NCBI GenBank assembly: GCA_012184525.1 | Contig: WOFQ01000109.1 | Location: 1 to 49,422 of the forward strand | Direction: 5' to 3' | Source: Xenoacremonium recifei | Taxonomy: Eukaryota > Ascomycota > Sordariomycetes > Hypocreales > Nectriaceae | Length of the DNA stretch: 49,422 nucleotides | Shown here: in pieces, positions 9,386 to 20,000 of the stretch | How positions within the stretch are numbered: the first letter of the stretch is position 1 | Layout of the letters: the number at the start of each line of letters is the position of its first letter | Notes under the pieces: generated by a model | What the model was told of the DNA's origin: nothing | Databases searched by the model: none | What the model saw: the letters and a program-made list of their open reading frames with translations, nothing else | Translations under genes and position numbers: made by a program

Positions 9386-9925
9386 TCAGGTGTGGTGCTT
9401 GCGAAAACCCGGATCTTTCCACTGCTTGTCACAAAGCTCTTTCAGTGCCTCCAGCCGAGCATCTCCCCTTGCCAGCCAAATCTTAGGCATGAACATATCC
9501 CAATAGACCTTCGCTGTTTCGCGCTGGATGAGTGTGGCTCCGGCCTGATCAACGCAGCGCTGCTCTTCTTTCGAACCACCTTGTCTGACCAGCGTTTCTT
9601 TTGTCTCCGCCCACTGTTTGAGGATCACAGCCTTGGCGTCCATGTGATATTGAGAGTGCACATCAAGCCAATTTCTATCCAAGAATGGCTCAGTCGAAGT
9701 GTCGATACCAAGCATGTCGAAGAAGTTTCTCGGCTCGGTAAGTTTGTCGGACTCATATGCTCGGTAGTGAATGTAACAAATGATTTGAAATTCAGGGGAC
9801 TTTTGCATGTCGTGGACGGCGCTCCTCACGACCCGAGGAGAGTCTTTGAACCAGCCTCCAACGTACTGCCAACCTCCATACGAGCATCCAGCTGCTAGTA
9901 CCAAGACCGCGATCGCAGGAAACAT
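9386..9925 (-). CDS. Gene E: membrane-anchored J-like (degenerate DnaJ) protein
   Basis: 179 residues from the ATG at 9925; upstream in-frame codons contain no ATG. Residues 2-13 are hydrophobic (FPAIAVLVLAAG), a signal anchor or signal peptide, followed by a Gly/Trp-rich segment. Residues about 67-150 align by eye with a J domain: NFFDMLGID resembles the usual helix-I start, HSQYHMDAKA sits where the family has KYHPD, and AKVYWDMF resembles the RRxYD-type helix-IV end. The HPD tripeptide that J proteins need to stimulate Hsp70 reads HMD at 94-96. By family knowledge this would abolish or greatly weaken Hsp70 activation, leaving a scaffold or J-like role at a membrane. No intron is needed. 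The gene is divergent from gene F. The family call rests on motif order only. Confidence 0.68.
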   Translation of the reverse strand: MFPAIAVLVLAAGCSYGGWQYVGGWFKDSPRVVRSAVHDMQKSPEFQIICYIHYRAYESDKLTEPRNFFDMLGIDTSTEPFLDRNWLDVHSQYHMDAKAVILKQWAETKETLVRQGGSKEEQRCVDQAGATLIQRETAKVYWDMFMPKIWLARGDARLEALKELCDKQWKDPGFRKHHT

Positions 9926-10548
9926 GTTGGAGGCGAAGGGCTGCGCCACGATGCGCAGATCAGCTCTTTCGCTAGCTGAAGTAGCTCAATATGCCTGGTC
10001 AAACCTGGCTGAAGATGGAACAGCGTGAATCCGCCAAAGATTGCTTGAATTGGAAGAAAGAAGAGGAGTTCTGCTTGACCTGAGGAGTTGAATAGGCGGG
10101 AAAATGCAAATTGATGTGCAAACGATCGACGTGCTTGAGAGTCCTGGACTTCCGGCGCTTAAATGCGCTCCAAGGGGTTTCTCAAAAAGCCACAAAGTCA
10201 CTAAATGCAATTCAGCTATGAGATTGGTCCAGACCCGCATGATGGTACTTGTGGGAGCGGCGTAGCAGCCTATGGCGCGTAGCCGAGATGACATGTGGCT
10301 GGTGTATGGTAGACTGTAAAAGAAGCAAGTATGTGATCAGTCAGAATTTTTGGTCACGAGATGACCTTCGGCCTGGTATAGACACGTATCCTTGAACAGG
10401 CATCAAAACAGCCCCAAACAACAAGCATCGATCCCAGCTTGACAAACCGACAGGTTTGAGTGTCTATCGAGCCGAGCGCTTATCCTAACAGCTTGTGGCT
10501 GTCTCCTTTACCAAATCCCTCGACCGCAAGTCTCAGATCAAGAGCAAC
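9926..10548. promoter_or_regulatory. Divergent promoter between genes E and F
   Basis: A 623-bp region separates the two divergent ATGs. It contains a perfect inverted repeat GGTCA-N5-TGACC at 10352-10366, a plausible dimeric factor site. No open frame here is convincing. Confidence 0.4.
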
Positions 10549-11392
10549 ATGGAGCACCCTGCAGATTTGTCGGATCTCAGCGAGCTGAGCATGCCCGTTT
10601 CCACGTACACAGAGCTTGTCACAAAGTACCCGGAGATCAAGGATATCTTCATGAAGAAAGCCAGAGAGTCTTCCCAGGAGTACAGTGAGTCCCCCAAGCA
10701 TGGAGCATCCCATAGATATCGGGTGAGAGAATAACACCATGGTAGCGGCCTTTAAACACGCTCAGATGGCAGAGCGTCCGCCACAGCAGCCACCTGTCCA
10801 ATACGTCACGACCCCGACACCGATAAAGCGGACGATTGCCCATGCTGCTTCACCTACGGCGCCCGTTCACGAGCCTGCTGTGTCTCACCGGCCTGACCCT
10901 GTCTACGGACCTACTCGAAGTCAACCTGTCTCAACCCACCCAGTCATTACGCACGCGGCCCCCGCTCAGCAGAGTCTTGCACAATCCACTACGACCCGAC
11001 CGACGGTACAACAGCCGGTATCTTTTGCCATTGCTCCCCAGCCCGCGACGGTGGAGCCAACGGCAGTCAGCCCTCGACTGACCCAAGCCCCTGCGATGAT
11101 TCCTGCTCCTGACCCATTTGTAAACCCCTCCCTTCTTCAGGGAAGCGTTTCAATGACGGCGAGAACTTCGAAGATTCCACCAGGAGAGAGCGATGCTGCC
11201 TTCGTCGCTGAGCAGGCACGGCTGCAGGCTCAAGAGAGATGGTTCTCAGCTGGTGTTGCTTGGCACAAGTCGCTCATGCAAATGTCCGCCATGGAGGTGC
11301 GAATTCGAGGAGCCGAGGCAGAGTTGGAGGCTCTGGGACTCCAGCCCGATACGAGACGATTGATGGAGTTTATTGTGGCTCAGAACAAATAA
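10549..11392 (+). CDS. Gene F: hypothetical Pro/Thr/Gln-rich protein with helical C-terminus
   Basis: 260 residues, unrecognised. The start is the ATG at 10549 (MEHPADLSDLSELSMP). Exon 1 is 10549-10684. The 61-nt intron 10685-10745 has a GTGAGT donor, an ATAAC branch and a TAG acceptor. Exon 2 is 10746-11392, ending in TAA. Residues 1-46 are acidic and helical (VTKYPEIKDIFMKKARES). About 60-185 are Pro/Thr/Ala/Gln-rich and disordered with many PxP and TxP steps, a likely target of kinases or SH3-like partners. About 188-260 form a helical region (FVAEQARLQAQERWFSAG, then EVRIRGAEAELEALGL) that could make a coiled coil. The protein ends IVAQNK. It has no membrane segment. It shares a divergent promoter with gene E. 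Confidence 0.75.
10685..10745 (+). other. Intron of gene F (61 nt)
   Basis: GTGAGT donor, AATAAC branch region and GGTAG acceptor. Splicing joins the codon remnant A to CG and continues TAFKHAQMAERPP in frame. An ATG within the intron at 10739 is therefore not the start. Confidence 0.75.
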
Positions 11393-13381
11393 TCATGCTT
11401 GCAACTGGCAATATCTGGATTGAACCGGCCGTGTTTTGAACTTAGTATTTAGTGAGACTGCCAATTGAACTGATTCTAAACTCCTGCAATCTCGATTTCC
11501 AAAATGCTTTGGTGGGCGATTATTTGCATGATGCTCTCGAAGTCTGATGCAAAACGCCGTGAGGCAGAGCATCAGTCATCTACAAACCGCGACGATTTTT
11601 TTTCCCGCACAATCAATTCGCAGGACGTTGGGTTTTTGTATCGCAGTTTTGGTCTCATCGAAACTAGGCAAGACAACAATCCCAGGGCTAGTTGTCTTAG
11701 AGCGTTAGTAGCCCCTGCATAGGGAGAATTTCAGATAAGAACATTCCTCTGAGAAATTTAAGCTGGCGGGCGGAAGTTTTAGCTGAGTCACTTCATACCT
11801 GGTGGGTTGATTAGTCTTGTCCATTCCATCACCTGCAGTTTTTGTCCACGGCCAAGGACATTGCGATGCCCTCGTGGGCTTTGGCACGACTTGTCTCAGG
11901 TAAAATTTTGTTGTGATGCACAAGCTCACATTCCATGGAGACAGAGCCGTCGGTATTGCAATGGTGAAGAGAAGTGGTCCATGGATTGAACATAAGGCTC
12001 CATCGATTCATGGTACGGGACGAAGGCTCGCCATGCTCTTCAGATCTAATCAGAGATTTGATTGAGGAGCTCTGCTGTAGATAGCGCTCCTGACGACGTC
12101 GCTGAGGGATTCCCTTGACCTTCGACCAGTTGTACTGCAGCACCGGGATTGTAGTTGCTGAGAAAACTCATGGACTATCTGCACAAATGTTCACAACAGC
12201 AATTGAGATTTCGCTGGGAACGCTGTAAAGCATGGAAATGAGAGAAATGATAAGCGTCAAAGCCACGAGGAGGGAAATGTGCACTAATTGTTTATGGGGG
12301 CCCCTGTTGCCATTTGAACGAGATCGCAGCATGCTGTAGTTTTCAGACTGAAGAAGATGTAAGTTTGAAGCAAGTTATCAATACTTTTGTGGGGGGGATT
12401 TTTTACCGAGTGGCTGGAGCTTACAAAGAGATTGGCTTATCTAGAAAGACATCGAGATGGTGAATGTTTTTTTCTTCTCTTTCTTTCTTACATTCATGTA
12501 GCCTACCTCTTGTCAGGGTACTCACGTCCCGTCTTACCTATCCGTGGCGTCGTGTTCTTTCGCAAAACTTAAGCTACTTTACGCTCCTAAAACCATAGGA
12601 TTTCAAAAATGCGGGTTGGCGAGAAAGTTAGATCGTGGTGGGGTCAGTGATGGAAGTTTTGGCCTTGGCGACAGAAGAGTTTTCAAACCCAATAGTAGGT
12701 TCCCATTTGCAATGCCTCAACCACCAATCTGCATCCTTGCTCACGAAGGACCTGGGTCGCTCCAGTAGTCAAACTCCATTTTCTCTCACATGTATTCCAG
12801 TTTGGTCCGCGATTGGCGGCCTAGCATTCAGATACGTAGCTCTTAAGTCTCCGTGCGTCACAGAATCGCAGCAAGGTCTGACGTACTCAATACCAGCATA
12901 TATCAGTGGTATTGGTATCCTCAGAGGTGAGGGACTCCACGAATCCATCATCAAAGAGAAATTTTGAGGCAGCGAGCGTGAATAAGCTCCGTACATGGAC
13001 ATTTAGGCGAGCAGCAGTTCATTGGCTATTGGGGTGCCAGTGGGGCTAGGTGGGGCTGGAATGCGGCTTGCAATTGAGGCTGTAATAAAGTGACGGCTCG
13101 CTTGTTTTTTCCCATTCTTTTCTACTCCTTCTCGCCCGTCTCTTCTGTTGAGATTCCATTCTTACACCCCGGGAAAATCCATCTTCGCATCTTCGAGCGG
13201 CATTCGGCAAATAATCTCTCCTCTGAACTCGTTCACACCTTTGAGGCATCGTGCTAAGAGCCGTCTCTCATCCAGTCCACTCTTCCTTTCCTTCAGCCAG
13301 ACCAGTGCCTGACTGTAAACCCTCTAGAGCGCTGCAAAGGATTTCTTTGGCCCTAACTTGTCCCCCAGATCGTTTTATGCC
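11393..13381. other. Intergenic region F-G with possible small minus-strand relic
   Basis: No gene is certain. On the minus strand around 12030-12240 there are short coding-like pieces: a 21-codon frame starting MLYSVPSEIS, then NYNPGAAVQLVEGQGNPS reaching a stop within about 40 codons, and an overlapping frame at 11829-12143 without an ATG. These may be a decayed gene. At 13355-13368 a CTAAC element followed by CCCCCAG looks like a 5'-UTR intron acceptor just before gene G. Confidence 0.35.
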
Positions 13382-15260
13382 ATGAGCGAACCGTCGGACC
13401 CCCCAGACCCATCGGGCGGACACAAATCAACGCGACGCAGCTCAGGCCAGAAGCGCAACACCGCAACCCGTCGAAGGCCATTACCGGTATCGCCGAATCC
13501 AAATATCGAGACCTCTAAAGCAACTGAACCAAAGGTTACTCGCACCAATACCCCATCAACAATGCCACGCCAGACTTCGGGCCAACCAGAGGAGCTGAAA
13601 CCGGAGATACAGCGCCTGATCAAAGCCACTCAGCGAGATACAGTTGAGGGTACTTGTCGCATACTCGCAGCTCTCTGGCCAGACGGCCAATGGTGTCCAG
13701 AAGAAAGGCTCCCTGTCTCGATCGACAAAGTCATCGCTGGGGCCATGAGGGTGCTCTCAACAGCCTGGAAAGGATCCGGCCGAAATCTCGTCGATCTTTG
13801 GGCGCCTGGTGGAATTATGCTTCAAGCAATTGCGCAAGGATCTTCAGAGCAGCTAACGCAAAAGAATGTGACTGCTGCACGCCGAATGGTACTGGAGGTA
13901 GTCGGCAATCCTCGTCGATCTGACGACATTGAACCTCTTTTGGCACGCGACACCTCAGCCTCGGACCCCGAGCCAGACAAGGCAATGTCTGGAGAGAAGA
14001 CAATGACACGCAAACGGCCCACGCCGCCGTCCCCAGAGACGCCGGCCGCGAAGAGAGTCACCTTCGACCCAGCTGCGTCCCCGCCACCGAGATTACACTC
14101 TCCCGACGGGGTCTCAGCCCTTGTGGACATCTATGAGGATCCGGAATCGCAACCAACTAACAAGACCTTAGCTGACTGGATGGCCGCATCCATCCGGCGA
14201 TTTAGAAGATATGAGAGGCTCACCGAGTTTGACTTGGTGGAATGCATACGGCTTTTCCCTCCTAGTCAGGATTTTCACGTTTTCAGTACCGACATCCCGG
14301 ATTACGGCTACGAAATATGCGTCGATCCGAACCGGGTACCGCAACAGCTATTCTTCCTGCACCGATATACGAACCAGTGGAGTCTCGTTCATTTCGATCG
14401 CAACAGCAATGTTATTCGTCATTTCAATTCCGGAAAGCATGATAGGTTCTCCGGCAACTTTCACGCGGGAAGTTTCGAAAAATGGTTGCGAAGGTCGCAG
14501 CTGTTTACAGAAAGTGAATTTAGGATCACCGAGCCAGTAAGACGAACCAAAAAGGCCTATTTACTCACGTTCCAAGCTAATAAGTAAGCAGGACTGCCCC
14601 CAGCACACTCACAGTGTCGATTCCGGAGTTTTTGTGCTTGTCTGGATGCTCAATATCCTAACAGGGAGCGAGATCAGCCAGTCTCTCGACGCCAAAGCCT
14701 GGAGATTTTTTTTTCTGAATAACCTCGCAGGAGGAAAAAGGATTACCGCATCATCGGCGACAGAGTTGGAATCTAAAGCGATTCGGGCCGCCGGACCACT
14801 GGACCCTGACCTTGCACGAGGAAGGTTTTGCCTTAACGAAGCAGGAAAGGGTCTCGATCAATGGCTAGCTGGCCGTCTTGAAGTGGTCCAGATTATTTCC
14901 GGCATCGAGAGGAGCGTTGGAAGGATGATTGCAGAAGTAGCCCCTTCTGAAGATCACCTCACTTCCTTACGCGGAGACTTGGCAAAGGCCGACCAACGCA
15001 TCGACGACCTCGAGAGCCAGCTGGAAAAGGCCAAAGAGGAGCGTGTTATCTTGAGATCGCAGATGCAAACGTTGAGTGACGACATTGGAAGAAAGAAGGA
15101 AGAGATATCAATGATCCAAGCCGAGAAAGCAAGGATGCAGGAAAGCTTGAACCAGAACATCGAACTAGCCCATGAATATGGGGGAGGGACAACCGGGATC
15201 GGCCAGACCTGGAAGAGGATGCACAATCTTAGCTGTGAAGGAAGCGATTGTAATTCTTGA
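13382..15260 (+). CDS. Gene G: catalytically dead Ulp1-like (C48) protein with C-terminal coiled coil
   Basis: Exons 13382-14536 and 14592-15260; intron 14537-14591 (GTAAGA, branch GCTAAT, GCAG; another in-phase CAG ends at 14603). 607 residues. Ulp1/SENP proteases are cysteine peptidases that remove SUMO or related modifiers. Their core order is seen: QWSLVHFD at 332, the strand ending HFNSG at 347-351, then after the intron DCPQHTHSVDSGVFVLVW at 386-403. Measured against the usual H...D...Q...C spacing, His reads Q332, Asp reads N349, the oxyanion Gln reads H390 and the nucleophile Cys reads S396. So the fold looks kept and catalysis lost. The N-terminus is basic and disordered, residues 68-190 are helical, and KRVTFD at 224-229 resembles a PP1-docking RVxF motif. 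Residues about 505-588 are a strong coiled coil. It may bind SUMO or ubiquitin-like partners without cleaving (inference). Confidence 0.82.
14537..14591 (+). other. Intron of gene G inside the Ulp1-like domain
   Basis: GTAAGA donor after ITEP, GCTAAT branch, AAGCAG acceptor, 55 nt. An alternative CAG at 14603 adds 12 nt to the intron and would remove D386 to Q389. Unspliced, the frame stops at TAA 14585-14587, giving a truncated protein without the DSGVF strand. Confidence 0.75.
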
Positions 15261-15840
15261 TATGGTCGTTGTATCAATCTCTTACCTGTCTTGAGTTACC
15301 GTGGTTTTTGCATCTGTATAGTCAGTAAATTGGAAGTAACGTACTTGGCCGTCTATGCAGTGTTGTCTTTTCGCCGTTACTGTTCTTTAGTATCAATTGT
15401 GGATAAAAAAGTCCATGCATCTCACGTTCAAGAGAGATCCCGTATATGTAGCACCGGAAGCATTTTTCAACCACTAATCATGTGAATCACAGTTTGATGG
15501 CTGCAATATGAGCTCCTGTCTCCTGTCAAATTGGTTCAGTGAATAGGCTAAGGATTCAAAAGGTGTGGTTGGGCCAGAGACTTAGGATTATGTCTTGCGC
15601 TCGGTGTTGAGATACGGCAGACTGAAACACGAGTCAACCCGTCGCTTCCCAAGGCAGTCAAATACAAGGCAGCAGCTTATTTAGCGTGGCATGATTGTCA
15701 ATTCTTTAGTGATTGCTAATGGGTTTGCTGATCATGATCTGGCTGCTTTCGACCCGTGAGTTGGCGACAAAGAGAAAGCGTGGTATATACATTCATAAAC
15801 GCCTTGCTCGTGCTATCGGCCAGAGAAAGTAGCATGATCG
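15261..15840. other. Intergenic, nothing recognised
   Basis: This is the 3' flank of gene G. Base composition is ordinary. No repeat, RNA gene or splice-supported frame was found. Confidence 0.5.
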
Positions 15841-16017
15841 ATGCGCGGAATGGGCGGCTTTAGCGACGCTGTGGAGGAAACTTTGGGACGAGATGAAAAC
15901 CCCGAACCCAACCCAGCGACAGGGCAGGTGAGAGAGGCAACAGGTCCCTCCTTGGGTTTGATCCCAGAACAGCCAAAGTCAGAGGAGACAAGTGCCCAGA
16001 CACCATATATCAGTTAA
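15841..16017 (+). CDS. Possible 58-residue small acidic protein
   Basis: The ATG at 15841 opens a 58-codon frame (start MRGMGGFSDAVEETLGRDE, end SAQTPYIS) that is Glu/Pro/Thr-rich and PEST-like, with protein-like composition unlike the random frames around it. A CAG|GTGAGA donor-like site occurs inside it, so it may be the first exon of something longer or a gene remnant. No family is recognised. Confidence 0.25.
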   Translation: MRGMGGFSDAVEETLGRDENPEPNPATGQVREATGPSLGLIPEQPKSEETSAQTPYIS

Positions 16018-17000
16018 GCAGATCAGACTGTCTAGCAAAAGCATATTGAGCCAATCTAAGCGTGGGACATAACATCTCCAGCCGTTGATCTATTGATCAC
16101 AAGACCTTTTAAAGTTTCCGCCCCCAAAACTTCCTCGCTACTTCAAACTTCAAACTTCTGCTCCACTTCAAACTTCCGGGCTGGAGAAGGTGCAGACGCG
16201 AGGTGTTCGTGGCTGCCTCGCGTTTAGCGCGTAGAGTGTTTGTGCCTGAGGAATCCAGGCGCTGGGATTGGGCAGCTGAATCTGTGGCGACCAGGAACTG
16301 CTGCACCGGTCTTATATTAGTCTAAGATTGCTGTGAAGACCGACATTTACTAGGAGTTATACCAGTCGGATGCTACTCTGTACCATCGATATTGTCATTC
16401 GGACACATAGCTTCAAACCCAGCCACACTACCCCTGCTGCAGCCACACACACACACGCGCGCGCGCGCATTATTTCCCCAGGAAAAAAGCGGCATTTTCC
16501 AGCTTTTGATGTAGGCAGACTCTTTTCCTTCCTTGATCCTAGGGCTTGTCTTATTGAGGCGGTGGCGGTGGCGGCAGCAGCGGCGGCAACAGTAGCGGGA
16601 TATTGTGCATGATATCGTGTATTATTTAGTTGTGGTGTTGAAGTTGAAGCGCTTCTTCAAACTTCCGCCCCGCTTCAAACCTCCCCTAAAACCTCCCTTA
16701 AAACTTCCCCTAAAACTTCCGCGCTACTTCAAACTTCCGCTTCAAACTTCCCCTAAAACTTCCACGGAAACTTCTTGTCAGAATGACTTACCCGCAGGAA
16801 GCGATGCACAAGACGATCTCAACGTTCGAAATTGACTCGCCTATAACACCCTTCGCCGTTGTCACCATGATCGTCTTGACACGCTGCATTGAAGAAACGA
16901 AGCTGTTGAATGCTATGATTGCGTATTGCGCACTCCCAATATTACTGCTCACTGCCGGAATAAAATAGTGCGGCCGGGTGTGTAGGAAACACAGGTGTGG
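16018..17000. repeat. Region with two CTTCAAACTTCC minisatellite blocks and microsatellites
   Basis: Block 1 at about 16110-16178 and block 2 at about 16655-16775 are degenerate tandem repeats of CTTCAAACTTCC and CCCTAAAACTTCC. Between them lie a (CA)n(CG)n microsatellite at 16443-16469 and a GGC/GGT-type triplet run at about 16560-16600. A Pro/Lys/Phe/Leu frame through block 2 is a product of the repeat, not a gene. Confidence 0.7.
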
Positions 17001-20000
17001 GCTTCTTATGCCGGCCTTTTATCTGGAATTCGCATTCACTAAATTGTGTTTACCAATACCATCACTATTCCTGTCCTAAGATAAAGGAGCGACCAACAGC
17101 GACTAAATTGTGCCACAATAACGTTTCATTATCGCAGGGACAGAAATGGTTTGAATCACCTCAGCTGGGCGCACGAGCTCAATCATGGGAGATCTCTGAC
17201 AACGACAGTTCGCTAGATGTATGGGACATTGGAAGTATTTTGCCAAATTGAAGTTCCTGTTAGTATAGAAAAAAGTTGCAGCCTTTCGGGTTGCGTGCTC
17301 TTACTACCTATCACAGACCTCCAAATCCTGAGCTGATCAGTCAAGCTATCATGTCTCTCCTTATTGCATAGTTCCTTCTCAAGGCCCAGTAGGTTCACAG
17401 CTTCTACCACTATACACTTGCATGGGATTGAAGGTAGTTAACTCCTTTCCCCATTACTTCAACAGAGATATAACCCCTGAGAATGACCGCGCTTGTCTCC
17501 TCTTTCCTCTGTCCCCGGACTCTCCAAGTTAGAAGTTCAGACGAAATCAAGGATACCTCAATATCGAATCTTTCTGAATACAAGTACAGCCGACAATTCC
17601 TGGGTTCCAGCGTTTCCTAAGTCTATAACGTCGTCACCATCCAATATGATTCTAAGAAACCCCCAGCTTGTCATTTGAGTATATTGCTTTTTCATCCTTT
17701 CAAACTAGTTTCACCCTCATGGTCTGGTGAAAACTGTACATAACGAGATCTTATTCAAAGACTAGGATGCGTGTCCTCTGGCCCATTCCTCTTTTCTAGC
17801 TATAGCTAATTTTTCTTTTCTTGTCACGGGTTGACATCCCCAGAATTCGGCCATCAACGTTACTTCGGCGTGGTAATCGGAACTACTGCCTACCTTTGTG
17901 GGATGATCGTATCAGAAATGGTGCTCGCAATCGCCTTGGCTTTCGCTGCGATTCGAAGCAGTTAGATGGTCTTCTCTCAAATGAAAATAGGACAAACTCC
18001 TTCTGCATAACGCGAAGTGGATTGTGTTCCATTCACACTCCCCTCCATCTGTCCTCCGCTTCATGACAGGCTCGTGGGGCCTCACAAAAGACATCGCCTA
18101 AGTATACGGTACTGTACGCTTGCCTTTCAGTTTCTTCCTACCCATTGGTCTAGTTGTCGGTCAATAAGCTTGTCAACAATCACCCCATTAGAACGGATGA
18201 CCTCGAACTTGGTCTATGCTGTATATCTTAGCCCTGAGCAGGAACTATAAGAAATGGACTTACTTTCTGTATGCTTTCAGCGCTTTGTCTTACGTTCTTA
18301 GAGTACCATCTACTCTCTAGCCGGGACCCTAGGTCCTCGTGTCAGCTCTTGCCGGTTCTGTTGCGTCTCAAGTCGGGCGGTGAACAACTGAGAGCCATGA
18401 CAGAGTTACTTCTACTTTCTACAGATTGATTCACCCAGTGTCCTATCCTAACCATGTTGGTTAGTTATATGAACATCTTGAATGACAATAGCAATCCTTC
18501 ATCCAGCGGCTATCATCAATATAATTGTTATGTTTGGGGTCTGTGTTCTCAGCAGGTATAATCAGTCCAACCTGGGCTGGTTTGGTGTCCAGGGTCGTTA
18601 TATCAGAATGCGTGCGGTGAAGTCTCAGAGCGCAACTCAAATACTTCTAGTTGCATCCATACCAGCGCTTGAGGTCGTTGCTCCATCCTTTCCTAAGAGA
18701 AAACCAAGCATCCCAAACAACAGAGTTCGGGCAGCCGTTGCTTCCGTTGGTGTCAAGGCCATGGGGAAGAAAGTCTGAGACTTTACTGACAGCCTCTCAC
18801 GCGCTCTAGGACTGGCCAGTACTATGAGATGGGAGTGGTAAAGGCACTAGGCGTGCTAAGTGATAAAGAGGCATCCATTATGAACCCGGTCTGATCAAGA
18901 ATGCTAAAGCAGATCCATAGCTAGGGATGCCCATCGTGAAAGCTTCATTAAGTAAATTTCGAGCCTAGTCTATACTACTATCGCACGTGTTGAAGATACG
19001 GTACCCGATAATTGTGCTCCATCATTTGACTTTCAAATTGAATATCACCATCGCCCTAAACTTGGATAAACTTGAAGGGCTAACATTTACAGCGAGCAGC
19101 CACCAAAGCTCACGAGCTAGCTCTTATCTTCAGGAGTCCATTCATGTGTCCTGTGAAGCGGCTACCGCCGTCTGCATGTCTCTCTTGACTTAGGATTCCT
19201 TCTTGTATTCTCCTGGATTCGAATTGTCAGCGATAGTAGAGCCTATCACTTCCGAAGATTCTGAGTTTTCCCATGACCTGGTCTACCTCCAGCCTGCTAG
19301 CATCCACTTCAGTAAGATCAGTGCCGCCGTTATCCAGTTCGGTAGGTGCTGTTGAGGAGAGCTGACTTCTTGTTTCGCGAAGTGGTTCGATAAATGTATG
19401 GACCGAGCAATTCTTATGCCAGCGGAAGTGCCCTCCAGTATCTTGTACATCTTGTTTTGATCGTATCACACGATCTGTGGAAGACAGCGAAGGTCCTAGA
19501 CCATTACCAGGCTGTAGCTATGGGGTTCCACAAAGGCGCGGATGTTGACGATGCATCCGTCGTTGTGTAAGCTCTTTGACACTGTCCCAGGGTCCTGTTT
19601 CCGTCGCCAAATGCTACGTCTGCTGCTCAGGGGAATGGACCTACGCCTCCTAAAGGAGGCGGGGTATCCCAAACTCCCACAAAAGAAAAAAAATGTTAAG
19701 TTTCAATTACTGGTGCTTCAAGGTGACTGGGTTTGAGGATGATCGAGAACACCTGAAGGTGTATCGGGGTTTTAAAGAGTATAGTGGCCGAACTGATAAC
19801 TTTGCTATGTGTTGAAGTCTTTGACTTTCAAGTCGAGGCCCGATGCCAAGACGTCGCAAGGATTACAGATTAAAGCCCTTTCATTCTCAAAGGGTGTTGC
19901 ATAATCGGCTCCAATCTCATGCCTTTGTAAGAAGTTAATACCACCCGGCCGGTCACTGGACGGTATCTTGACCCTACCACCTACTGATTCTGACATACAA

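Noticed and set aside
12387..12967. Plus-strand frames of 61-110 codons between F and G
   Set aside because: Mixed composition, no convincing start context and no splice links.
16605..16835. Pro/Lys/Phe/Leu-repeat frame
   Set aside because: A direct product of the CTTCAAACTTCC minisatellite.
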